A stretch of 64,000 nt of DNA, from NCBI RefSeq assembly GCF_022179065.1, contig NZ_BPQD01000008.1, positions 1-64,000 of the forward strand, written 5' to 3'. The stretch is from Methylobacterium adhaesivum. Its GTDB lineage: Bacteria > Pseudomonadota > Alphaproteobacteria > Rhizobiales > Beijerinckiaceae. The notes beneath the pieces are model-generated. The model searched no databases. It saw only the letters and a program-made list of their open reading frames with translations, and had not been told where the DNA came from. The position numbers and the translations under genes were made by a program. Every line of letters begins with the position of its first letter. Within the stretch, counting starts at the first letter, position 1. Shown here piece by piece: positions 7,673-17,009 of the stretch.

Positions 7673-9274
7673 ATGACCGCGCCGGACCCGTACCGGCGCC
7701 GCTGCCTCGCCGGGCTCGCCGCGCTCGCCCTGGTCCGGCCTGCTCGCGCCGCGCCCGCCGGCCTCTATCGACGCGGCAACGACGCCGATCCCGGGACCCT
7801 CGATCCCCACCGCGCCTCGACGACGGCGGAGGCGCATATCCTGCGCGATCTCTACGAGGGCCTGCTCACCTACGACAATCACGGCCGCCTCATCCCCGGT
7901 GTCGCCGAAGCCTGGACGGTCTCGCCGGACGGCCTGACCTACACCTTCACCCTGCGGGCGACGGCGCGGTGGTCGAACGGCGATCCGGTGGTGGCGGACG
8001 ACTTCGTGTTCGCCCTATCGCGCATCCTCGATCCGGCCTTAGGCGCAAAGTACGCCGAGGTGTTGTTTCCCATTCGCGGCGCGCGGGCAGTGGCGCGTGG
8101 GGAAGCGGCCGCCGACACCCTGGCGGTCACGGCGCCCTCGCCCCGCACCCTCATCATCACCCTGGCCCAGCCCACCCCGTATTTCCTCGAACTCCTCACC
8201 CACTTCGTCGCCCTGCCCGTCCATCCGGCGACGGTGCGACGCTGGGGCGACGCCTTCACCCGACCGGGAAACCTCGTCTCCAACGGCGCCTATGTCCTGC
8301 GCGACGTGGTGCCGAACGATCGCGTCCTCGTCGAGCGCAACCCGCATTTCCACGCGGCGGCGGAGGTCGCGATCCCGAGCGTGGCGTTCCTGCCGACGCC
8401 CGATCTCGCCAGCGCCGTACGCCGCTACGCGGGCGGGGAGATCGACTCCCTCGCCGACCTGCCCGGCGACCAGATGGCGTCCCTCAAGGCGCGGTTCGGC
8501 GGTCAGGTGGTGCTTGGCCCGTCGCTCGGCCTCTACGCCCTCGCCTTCGACCTGCGCCGCCCGCCCTTCGACGACGTTAGGGTGCGCCGCGCCCTGTCCC
8601 TCGTCATCGACCGGGAGTTTCTGGCCGAGCGCCTCTGGGGCGGAACCATGGCGCCGGCTTATTCCCTGTGCCCGCCCGGCCTCGAGCATTACCGGCCCTC
8701 GCCCGAACTCGCGGGCCGCGACAGCCTGCCCATCGACCGGGAGGACGAGGCCCGGTCGCTCCTGGCGCAAGCCGGATTCGGGCCGGGGGGCCGGCCGCTC
8801 ACCGTCAAGTATCGCTTCAACACCAGCGACAACAACCGCAACACGGCGGTCGCCATCGCGGAGATGTGGCGCGGCATCGGTGTCACGACGCGCTTCACCT
8901 ACACCGATGCGAAGACCCATTTCGCCTATCTGCGCGACGGCCGCCCCTTCGAGGTGGCACGCGTCTCGTGGATCGCGGACTACGCCGACCCGCAGAACTT
9001 CCTGTTCCTGCTCCAGGGCGACAACGACACCCTGAACCCCGGCCACTACGCCAACCCCGCCTACGACGCCCTGATGCGGGCCGCCGCCGCCGAGACCGAT
9101 CTCGCCCGCCGGGCCGATCTGCTGTTCCGGGCCGAGACCCTGGCGCTGGCGGACCTGCCGTGGATCCCGGTGATGCACACCCGCTCGAAGGCTCTCATCA
9201 GCCCCCGCCTCTCCGGATACCATCCCAACCTCCGCAACGCCGCGCCGACGCGTTTCCTGAGGCTGGCGCCGTGA
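7673..9274 (+). CDS. Oligopeptide-type ABC transporter substrate-binding protein
   Basis: A 533-residue solute-binding protein of the SBP_bac_5 family (OppA/DppA class) for capture of peptides or similar solutes in the periplasm. The N-terminus has an arginine cluster (Arg-Arg-Arg-Cys) then a hydrophobic run ending Ala-Arg-Ala-Ala, a plausible signal peptide. The mature protein has Gly-Thr-Leu-Asp-Pro-His-Arg, Asp-Leu-Tyr-Glu-Gly-Leu and Asp-Pro-Ala-Leu landmarks of the family and a late Tyr-Ala-Asp-Pro-Gln-Asn-Phe region. Its stop overlaps the start of the first permease gene by four bases, so the three transport genes form one operon. The ligand cannot be read from sequence. Confidence 0.92.
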   Translation: MTAPDPYRRRCLAGLAALALVRPARAAPAGLYRRGNDADPGTLDPHRASTTAEAHILRDLYEGLLTYDNHGRLIPGVAEAWTVSPDGLTYTFTLRATARWSNGDPVVADDFVFALSRILDPALGAKYAEVLFPIRGARAVARGEAAADTLAVTAPSPRTLIITLAQPTPYFLELLTHFVALPVHPATVRRWGDAFTRPGNLVSNGAYVLRDVVPNDRVLVERNPHFHAAAEVAIPSVAFLPTPDLASAVRRYAGGEIDSLADLPGDQMASLKARFGGQVVLGPSLGLYALAFDLRRPPFDDVRVRRALSLVIDREFLAERLWGGTMAPAYSLCPPGLEHYRPSPELAGRDSLPIDREDEARSLLAQAGFGPGGRPLTVKYRFNTSDNNRNTAVAIAEMWRGIGVTTRFTYTDAKTHFAYLRDGRPFEVARVSWIADYADPQNFLFLLQGDNDTLNPGHYANPAYDALMRAAAAETDLARRADLLFRAETLALADLPWIPVMHTRSKALISPRLSGYHPNLRNAAPTRFLRLAP

Positions 9275-10194
9275 TCGGCTTCATCCTGCGCCGCCTGCTC
9301 CAGGCGATCCCGACGCTTCTCGCCGTCGTGACCGTGAGCTTCTTTCTCATCCGCCTTGCGCCGGGCGGGCCGTTCGATCTGGAACGACCCCTGGCGCCCG
9401 CCGCCATGGCGCAATTGCGAAAGACCTACGGCTTCGATCAGCCCCTCGGGATGCAGTTCGTGCACTATCTCGGCGCCCTGGCCCGGGGGGATTTCGGCCC
9501 GTCCTTCTCGTTCCGCGACGTGAGCGTGGGCGAACTCCTGGCGCGCGGCCTGCCCGTCTCGATGACCATCGGGGGGCTCGCCCTGGTGCTGGCCCTCGGG
9601 CTCGGGCTCGGCCTCGGCGTGGGGGCGGCCCTGCGTCCCGCCGGCCTCCTCGACCGGATGGTGGGGCTCGGGGCCGGCCTCGGCCTCGCCGTGCCGACCT
9701 TCGTGGTCGCTCCCCTCCTCCAGATCGTCTTCGGCCTCGGCCTGCGGTGGCTGCCGCTCGGCGGCTGGGAGAGCGGAGCACCGTCGCATCTCGTCCTGCC
9801 GGTCCTCACCCTCGCGTTGCCCCAGGCGGCGATCCTCGCGCGCCTCACCCGGGTTTCCTTACGCGAGACCCTGAGCCTGCCTCACATCCGCACCCAGCGC
9901 GCCATGGGCCTGCCGGCCCACCGCATCGTCCGACACGCCCTGCGCGCCGGCCTGCTGCCGGTGACGGCGATCCTCGGCTCCACGGCGGCGTCGCTCCTCA
10001 CCGGCTCCGTCGTGGTCGAGACCCTGTTCGGCCTGCCCGGCCTCGGCCGCTATTTCGTCGATGGGGCGCTCAACCGCGACTACACCCTGGTGATGGGCAC
10101 CGTGGTTCTCGTCGCGGTGTTCGTCGTCGTTCTCAATCTCGTCGCCGACGTGCTCTGCGCCCTCCTCGATCCGCGCCTGCGGCTCTCCCCATGA
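9271..10194 (+). CDS. Peptide ABC transporter permease, OppB/DppB type
   Basis: A 307-residue inner-membrane permease of the binding-protein-dependent transport family. It begins with the characteristic Ile-Leu-Arg-Arg-Leu-Leu-Gln-Ala-Ile-Pro-Thr-Leu membrane helix and Arg-Leu-Ala-Pro-Gly-Gly-Pro of OppB proteins, then the Tyr-Gly-Phe-Asp-Gln-Pro-Leu periplasmic loop. The EAA coupling loop (Arg-Ala-Met-Gly-Leu-Pro-Ala-His-Arg-Ile) and Glu-Thr-Leu-Phe-Gly-Leu-Pro-Gly-Leu-Gly lie in the second half. It starts at a GTG whose last two bases are part of the preceding TGA, and its own stop overlaps the next ATG by four bases. Confidence 0.92.
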   Translation: MIGFILRRLLQAIPTLLAVVTVSFFLIRLAPGGPFDLERPLAPAAMAQLRKTYGFDQPLGMQFVHYLGALARGDFGPSFSFRDVSVGELLARGLPVSMTIGGLALVLALGLGLGLGVGAALRPAGLLDRMVGLGAGLGLAVPTFVVAPLLQIVFGLGLRWLPLGGWESGAPSHLVLPVLTLALPQAAILARLTRVSLRETLSLPHIRTQRAMGLPAHRIVRHALRAGLLPVTAILGSTAASLLTGSVVVETLFGLPGLGRYFVDGALNRDYTLVMGTVVLVAVFVVVLNLVADVLCALLDPRLRLSP

Positions 10195-11270
10195 GGCGGA
10201 TCGCCCGGAGCCTCGCGCGGAACCGGCCGGCCCTGCTCGCCCTCGGCCTCCTCGTTGCCATCGTCCTCACCTGCTGCATCGGCCCGGCGTTGACCGGCCA
10301 TGCGCCCGAGCGGATCTATCCTGACCTCGTTCGCATCGCCCCGGGCCTCGCGCCCCACCCCCGGCCCGAGACCGTGGTGCCGGCCCTGGAGGGCCTCGCC
10401 TTCCGCATGCGGGCATCGGTATCGGACGTGATTGTGCGGGACGGCCACGTGCGCTTCGTCCTCACGGCGCCGGCCCCCATCGACGCGCGCGTGCTCACCT
10501 ACCTGCCTCGGTCAGACCTGTTCGGCCCGGCGCAGATCCTGGCGCGGGAGGCGGAGGGGCGGCGCCTCGTGGTGACGGCGCCGGTGCTCGCGCGAACCTT
10601 CCTCCTCGGCACCGATGGGCTGGGGCGCGATCTCCTCACCCGCACCCTCGTGGCCGGTCGTGTCTCCCTCGTCATCGGCCTCGTCGCCACGGGCGTGGCG
10701 CTTGCCATCGGCCTCACCTACGGGGCGGTGGCGGGCTATGCCGGAGGGCGCATCGATGCCGCGATGATGCGGCTCGTCGACGTACTCTACGCCCTGCCGT
10801 TCGTGTTCTTCGTCATCATGCTGCTGGTGTTCTTCGAGGCCGGCCTCGGCCTCATCCTCGTCGCCATCGGGGCCGTGGAATGGCTCGACATGGCCCGGAT
10901 GGTCCGGGCCCAGACCCTGTCTTTGCGCCAGCGCGACTTCATCCGGGCCGCCGAGGCCCTGGGGCTGTCGTCGGCGACGATCCTCGCGCGCCACATCGTG
11001 CCGAACACCCTCGGGCCGGTGGTCGTCGCCGCCACCCTGCTGGTGCCGAAGGTGATCCTGCTCGAGAGCTTCCTCTCGTTCCTCGGCCTCGGTGTGCAGG
11101 AGCCCGAGACGAGCTGGGGCGCCCTCATCGCCGAGGGCGCCCGCGCCCTCGAATCCGCGCCCTGGATGCTCGCCGCCCCCGCCGCCTTCCTCGTGGCGAC
11201 GCTGCTCTCCCTCAACATCCTCGGCGACGCCCTCGGCCAGGCCCTCGATCCCCGCCGCGACTCGCGCTGA
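10191..11270 (+). CDS. Peptide ABC transporter permease, OppC/DppC type
   Basis: A 359-residue second permease. After the first membrane helix there is an unusually long periplasmic part (about residues 40-135) before Leu-Leu-Gly-Thr-Asp-Gly-Leu-Gly-Arg-Asp-Leu-Leu-Thr-Arg, the conserved OppC motif, then five more hydrophobic segments and the EAA loop at Ala-Glu-Ala-Leu-Gly-Leu-Ser. The C-terminal Leu-Ser-Leu-Asn-Ile-Leu-Gly-Asp-Ala-Leu is standard. The ATG overlaps the stop of the OppB-type gene. No OppD/OppF ATPase gene follows; the next gene is an MFS carrier, so the transporter must borrow an ATPase from elsewhere. Confidence 0.92.
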   Translation: MRRIARSLARNRPALLALGLLVAIVLTCCIGPALTGHAPERIYPDLVRIAPGLAPHPRPETVVPALEGLAFRMRASVSDVIVRDGHVRFVLTAPAPIDARVLTYLPRSDLFGPAQILAREAEGRRLVVTAPVLARTFLLGTDGLGRDLLTRTLVAGRVSLVIGLVATGVALAIGLTYGAVAGYAGGRIDAAMMRLVDVLYALPFVFFVIMLLVFFEAGLGLILVAIGAVEWLDMARMVRAQTLSLRQRDFIRAAEALGLSSATILARHIVPNTLGPVVVAATLLVPKVILLESFLSFLGLGVQEPETSWGALIAEGARALESAPWMLAAPAAFLVATLLSLNILGDALGQALDPRRDSR

Positions 11271-11343
11271 AAGCTTGGCGGAACCGATGGCGGCCCCGGC
11301 GGATTGCCAAGGGTTGTCCGCATGTGCGCGTGAAGGGAACCCG

Positions 11344-12819
11344 ATGGCGACCAAGGCAGAGACCGTGGCCGGCCCCACGCCCGAGCGCGTGCCCATGGGC
11401 ACCATCATCGACACCGATATCGCCGCCCGCCTCGACCGCCTGCCCTGGGGTCGGTTCCACGTCCTCGTCATCGTGGCTTTGGGCATCACCTGGGTCCTCG
11501 ACGGCCTCGAGGTGACCCTGGCCGGCTCCCTCGTCGGAGCCCTTCGCGCCGCGCCCATGAGTTTTTCGGAATTCGATATCGGCCTTGCCGCCAGTTCCTA
11601 CCTCATCGGCGCCGTCGTCGGCGCCCTGGGGTTCGGCTGGCTCACGGACCGGATCGGGCGCAAGAAACTCTTCTTCATCACCCTCGCGCTCTACCTCGCG
11701 GCCACGGCCGCCACGGGCCTGTCGTGGGATATCTGGAGCTTCTGCATTTTCCGCTTCCTCACGGGGGCGGGCATCGGCGGCGAGTACACCGCCATCAACT
11801 CGACGATCCAGGAGCTGGTCCCGGCCCGCGTGCGCGGCTGGACCGACCTCGTGATCAACGGCTCGTTCTGGATCGGCGCGGCGCTCGGCTCCTTCCTCTC
11901 CATCGCCGTGCTGCGTCCGGGCATGATCGACCCGGCCTGGGGCTGGCGCATCGCCTTCTTCGTCGGCGGCGGCATCGGACTCGTGATTCTACTCCTGCGA
12001 ACCTGGATTCCCGAGAGCCCGCGCTGGCTCGCCACCCACGGCTACGTGGCGGAGGCCGACCGCGTCGTCACCGGCATCGAGAAGCGCTTCACCGACGAGG
12101 GGCTGACCCTCCCGCCCGTCGATCCGAACAAGCGCATGAAGCTGAAGACCCGCAGCCACACGCCGCTCGGCGAAGTGTTCGGCACCATGCTGGGCGGCCA
12201 CCTCAAGCAGACCCTGGTCGGCCTCGCCCTGATGGTGGCGCAGGCGTTCTTCTACAACGCCTTGTTCTTCACCTACGCCCTCGTGCTCCAGCGCTTCTAC
12301 GGCGTACCGGGCGACCATGTCGGCTGGTACCTGCTGCCCTTCGCACTCGGTTCCTTCCTCGGGCCGCTGCTGCTGGGCCGCCTGTTCGACACCTGGGGCC
12401 GGCGACAGATGATCGCTTTCACCTACGGCATCTCGGCGGTGCTGCTCACGATCACCGGTTACCTGTTCAAGATCGAGGTGTTCGGCCCCGTCGGTCAGAC
12501 GGCCGCCTGGATGGTGGTGTTCTTCTTTGCCTCCGCCGCCGCGAGCGCCGCCTACCTCACCGTGGCGGAGACCTTCCCCCTCGAGATCCGGGCGCTGGCC
12601 ATCGCGGTGTTCTATGCCTTGGGCACCGGCATCGGCGGCGTCTCCGGGCCGCTCCTGTTCGGAGCCCTGGTCGAGAGTGGCTCGCGCGACAACGTTCTCA
12701 TCGGCTACGCCATCGGCGCCACCCTTATGGCCGTTGCGGCCATCGTCGGCGGCATCTGGGGCACGGCCGCCGAGGGCAGGTCCCTTGAGGACGTCTCGAA
12801 ACCCCTTGCGGCGGCGTAA
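11344..12819 (+). CDS. MFS transporter, sugar-porter-like
   Basis: A 491-residue major facilitator with twelve predicted membrane helices. The A-loop Gly-Trp-Leu-Thr-Asp-Arg-Ile-Gly-Arg-Lys-Lys follows helix 2, and Pro-Glu-Ser-Pro-Arg-Trp-Leu follows helix 6, the signature of the sugar/aromatic-acid porter branch; the second A-type loop is Gly-Arg-Leu-Phe-Asp-Thr-Trp-Gly-Arg-Arg. ATG 11344 has a GAAGGGAA ribosome site; an internal Met at 11395 is less likely. It lies 73 bases after the peptide permease genes and may be cotranscribed. The solute is not predictable; the large central loop (about residues 215-290) is normal for this group. Confidence 0.88.
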   Translation: MATKAETVAGPTPERVPMGTIIDTDIAARLDRLPWGRFHVLVIVALGITWVLDGLEVTLAGSLVGALRAAPMSFSEFDIGLAASSYLIGAVVGALGFGWLTDRIGRKKLFFITLALYLAATAATGLSWDIWSFCIFRFLTGAGIGGEYTAINSTIQELVPARVRGWTDLVINGSFWIGAALGSFLSIAVLRPGMIDPAWGWRIAFFVGGGIGLVILLLRTWIPESPRWLATHGYVAEADRVVTGIEKRFTDEGLTLPPVDPNKRMKLKTRSHTPLGEVFGTMLGGHLKQTLVGLALMVAQAFFYNALFFTYALVLQRFYGVPGDHVGWYLLPFALGSFLGPLLLGRLFDTWGRRQMIAFTYGISAVLLTITGYLFKIEVFGPVGQTAAWMVVFFFASAAASAAYLTVAETFPLEIRALAIAVFYALGTGIGGVSGPLLFGALVESGSRDNVLIGYAIGATLMAVAAIVGGIWGTAAEGRSLEDVSKPLAAA

Positions 12820-13022
12820 TACGCTCCGGTCTGATCCGTTCGGTGACACGACGAAACGCCGACACCCTCTTCTTGAAGGAGAGAGGACCCGTCGCGCCTG
12901 CTCGATCCGAAGTCATCGAGCGGACACCGTGTGAGTTGATCGTTCGGGGTTCCGGCTGCAACCGTCTTCATGCGCACGTGTTGAACGACCGTTGCTTGTC
13001 GAACGTCCTCCGGGAGCCCTTC

Positions 13023-13325
13023 ATGCGATTCGTTCTCTTCACATCCGTCGCGGCCGTCCTCGCGACATCGGCTCTCGCCCAAGGCAACGGCCCCGCCGAG
13101 ATCCGGCAGCCCGGGCCGCCCCGGATCACCACGCCCGGAACGCCCGACGCGCCCGTGGTGAAGCCGGGCGGCCTCGACAACAGCGGCCCTGGCTCCATCG
13201 GATCGGTGGCACCCGGGGCCACGGGCGCGGAGACCCGCTCGAACAATTCCGGAGCCAGCGGCAACGCGGAGCAGAACACCAAGCCCATCGGGAACACCGG
13301 CGGTGGCGGCGGCGGCGGAAGCTGA
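13023..13325 (+). CDS. Small secreted Gly/Pro/Asn-rich protein
   Basis: A 100-residue protein with a clear Sec signal peptide (Met-Arg-Phe-Val-Leu-Phe-Thr-Ser, a hydrophobic core, cleavage after Ala-Leu-Ala). The mature part is low complexity: Pro/Gly-rich, with repeated Pro-Gly, Asn-Ser and a C-terminal run of glycines ending in Ser. It contains no cysteine after processing, no recognised domain and no membrane segment. ATG 13023 has a GGGAG site 6 bases upstream. I do not recognise a family; a periplasmic or surface-exposed unstructured peptide is the most that can be said. It ends three bases before the convergent tadA gene. Confidence 0.65.
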   Translation: MRFVLFTSVAAVLATSALAQGNGPAEIRQPGPPRITTPGTPDAPVVKPGGLDNSGPGSIGSVAPGATGAETRSNNSGASGNAEQNTKPIGNTGGGGGGGS

Positions 13326-13328
13326 GGT

Positions 13329-13793
13329 CTATCCCCGACGCCCGTCGAAGAAGGCCCGCAGCAGGTCCGCCGCCTCGGCCTCGCGAAAGCCACCATAGAC
13401 CTCCGGCGCATGGTGGCAGGTCGGCTGGTTGAACACGCGCGGACCGTGTTCGACCCCGCCGCCCTTGGGGTCGTAGGCTCCGAAATACAGGCGGCGGATG
13501 CGGGCGAACGCGATCGCTCCCGCGCACATGGCGCAGGGCTCGAGCGTGACATAGAGGTCGCAGCCCGTCAGGCGTTCGTCACCGAGGATTTGGCACGCCG
13601 CCCGGATCGCCAGGATTTCGGCATGCGCCGTCGGGTCCTTCAGGGCGCGCGGGCGGTTGTGCGCCGTCGCGATGGTTCGGCCATCCTGCACCACCACCGC
13701 GCCCACGGGGACCTCGCCCGCCAGCGCCGCGCGCCGTGCGGCATCGAAAGCCGCGCTCAAGGGATCGGTGGGGGGCGGACGGCGCGCGGACAT
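13329..13793 (-). CDS. tadA: tRNA-specific adenosine-34 deaminase
   Basis: A 154-residue zinc deaminase that converts A34 to inosine in the anticodon of tRNA-Arg(ACG). The zinc motif is complete: His57-Ala-Glu59 in the Thr-Ala-His-Ala-Glu-Ile segment and Cys87-Ala-Met-Cys90 in the Glu-Pro-Cys-Ala-Met-Cys-Ala-Gly segment. The Gly-Glu-Val-Pro-Val-Gly-Ala-Val-Val N-terminal strand and the Phe-Asn-Gln-Pro-Thr-Cys-His-His C-terminal part also fit bacterial TadA. ATG 13793 gives the usual length; the frame extends upstream through the csbD control region and is not coding there. The csbD gene is divergent, 121 bases away. Confidence 0.95.
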   Translation of the reverse strand: MSARRPPPTDPLSAAFDAARRAALAGEVPVGAVVVQDGRTIATAHNRPRALKDPTAHAEILAIRAACQILGDERLTGCDLYVTLEPCAMCAGAIAFARIRRLYFGAYDPKGGGVEHGPRVFNQPTCHHAPEVYGGFREAEAADLLRAFFDGRRG

Positions 13794-13839
13794 TGCACGA
13801 CTCCTAGCCGGATCGCCGCCACGGGGACAATCGCTCAGC

Positions 13840-13865
13840 GGAACCACATCGCAGGCGTAACCGTT
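13840..13865 (+). promoter_or_regulatory. EcfG-type general stress promoter of csbD
   Basis: GGAAC at 13840-13844 and CGTT at 13862-13865 are separated by 17 bases, matching the -35/-10 pair of the alphaproteobacterial general stress sigma factor EcfG. It lies about 50 bases before the csbD start codon, with an AGGA ribosome site between. The element is seen in the sequence; use by EcfG is inference from the consensus and from the stress-type gene it precedes. Confidence 0.7.
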
Positions 13866-13914
13866 TGGATATCGACGCGGTTGGATCCGCCTAGTCTTTA
13901 AGAAGGATTTTGCG

Positions 13915-14118
13915 ATGAGCAGCACCACCGACAAGATCAAGGGTCTTGCCAACGAGGCCGTCGGCAACATCAAGCAGGGCATCGGCAATGCGACCGATAA
14001 CGACAAGCTGAAGGCCGAAGGCAAGGCTCAGGAGCTGAAGGGCGAGGCCCAGAAGACGGTGGGCGATGCCAAGGACGGCATCAAGAGCGCTGCCGATACG
14101 GTGAAGAGCAAGCTTTAA
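13915..14118 (+). CDS. CsbD family stress protein
   Basis: A 67-residue, highly charged, cysteine-free helical protein of the CsbD family: [16 protein letters not shown] at the start, [11 protein letters not shown] in the middle and a C-terminal Ala-Ala-Asp-Thr-Val-Lys. CsbD proteins are induced in general stress (sigma-B in Bacillus, EcfG regulons in alphaproteobacteria); their biochemical role is unresolved. The gene is a single unit, with an EcfG-like promoter upstream and a perfect intrinsic hairpin downstream. Confidence 0.9.
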   Translation: MSSTTDKIKGLANEAVGNIKQGIGNATDNDKLKAEGKAQELKGEAQKTVGDAKDGIKSAADTVKSKL

Positions 14119-14172
14119 TCGAAGTTTGATTTCATACGCCTTCGTCGCCGACGGAGCGCGTGATGGACGTCG

Positions 14173-14197
14173 AAAGGCAGCCTCACGGCTGCCTTTT
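14173..14197 (+). terminator. Intrinsic terminator after csbD
   Basis: Perfect 10-bp arms AAAGGCAGCC and GGCTGCCTTT enclose the loop TCAC, and the second arm runs into four T residues. It lies 55 bases after the csbD stop and before the pseudouridine synthase gene, so it isolates the stress gene from the housekeeping gene. Confidence 0.8.
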
Positions 14198-14278
14198 CGC
14201 GTGGAGCCCCGCGTCTCGCGGTCAATGCTCCCGCCGGGATATCTCGCAACGGCGCCTCCGCTCTGTTATGGGGCAGGC

Positions 14279-16437
<2,159 letters not shown>

Positions 16438-16441
<4 letters not shown>

Positions 16442-16995
16442 GGATCGTCGGCGGCGACCAGCGCGGTCGCCGCCTCGCCACGCCGAAGACCGATGTGATT
16501 CGCCCGACCTCGGATCGCCTGCGCGAGGCCCTGTTCAACGTTCTGACGCACGCCTACGACGACACCGTCGTGGGTGCGCGGGTGCTCGATCTCTTTGCCG
16601 GCACGGGGGCGCTCAGCTTCGAGGCCCTGTCGCGGGGCGCGGCTTACGCCCTTCTCGTCGACGAGGGCGCCGAGGCGCGGGGCCTCATCCGTGAGAACAT
16701 CGAGGCGTTCGGGGCCGAGGGGCGCACCCGCCTGTTCCGCCGCGACGCCACCCGCCTCGGCCCCGTGGGCACGAGCGGCACCTTTGGCCTCGTATTCTGC
16801 GATCCGCCCTATGGGCGCGACCTCGCCCCCCCGGCCCTGGCTTCGGCGGCGGCGGGCGGCTGGCTCCTGCCCGGCGCCCTGGTGGTGGTCGAGGAAACCG
16901 CGAGCGTGGTCGTCACGCTGCCGCCGGGCTTCGAAGCCCTGGAACGCCGCGTCTACGGTGACACGGCCGTCGTCTTCGCCCGCTTCGCCGGCTGA
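16438..16995 (+). CDS. rsmD: 16S rRNA (guanine-966-N2)-methyltransferase
   Basis: A 185-residue SAM-dependent methyltransferase. It opens with the RsmD signature Met-Arg-Ile-Val-Gly-Gly-Asp-Gln-Arg-Gly-Arg-Arg-Leu, then Arg-Pro-Thr-Ser-Asp-Arg-Leu-Arg-Glu-Ala-Leu-Phe-Asn, the SAM loop Asp-Leu-Phe-Ala-Gly-Thr-Gly-Ala-Leu, and the catalytic motif Asp-Pro-Pro-Tyr. It starts at a GTG overlapping the rluB TGA, so two rRNA modification enzymes are translated in tandem. Length is standard. Confidence 0.94.
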
Positions 16996-17009
16996 ATCCC
17001 CTCCGAGAT

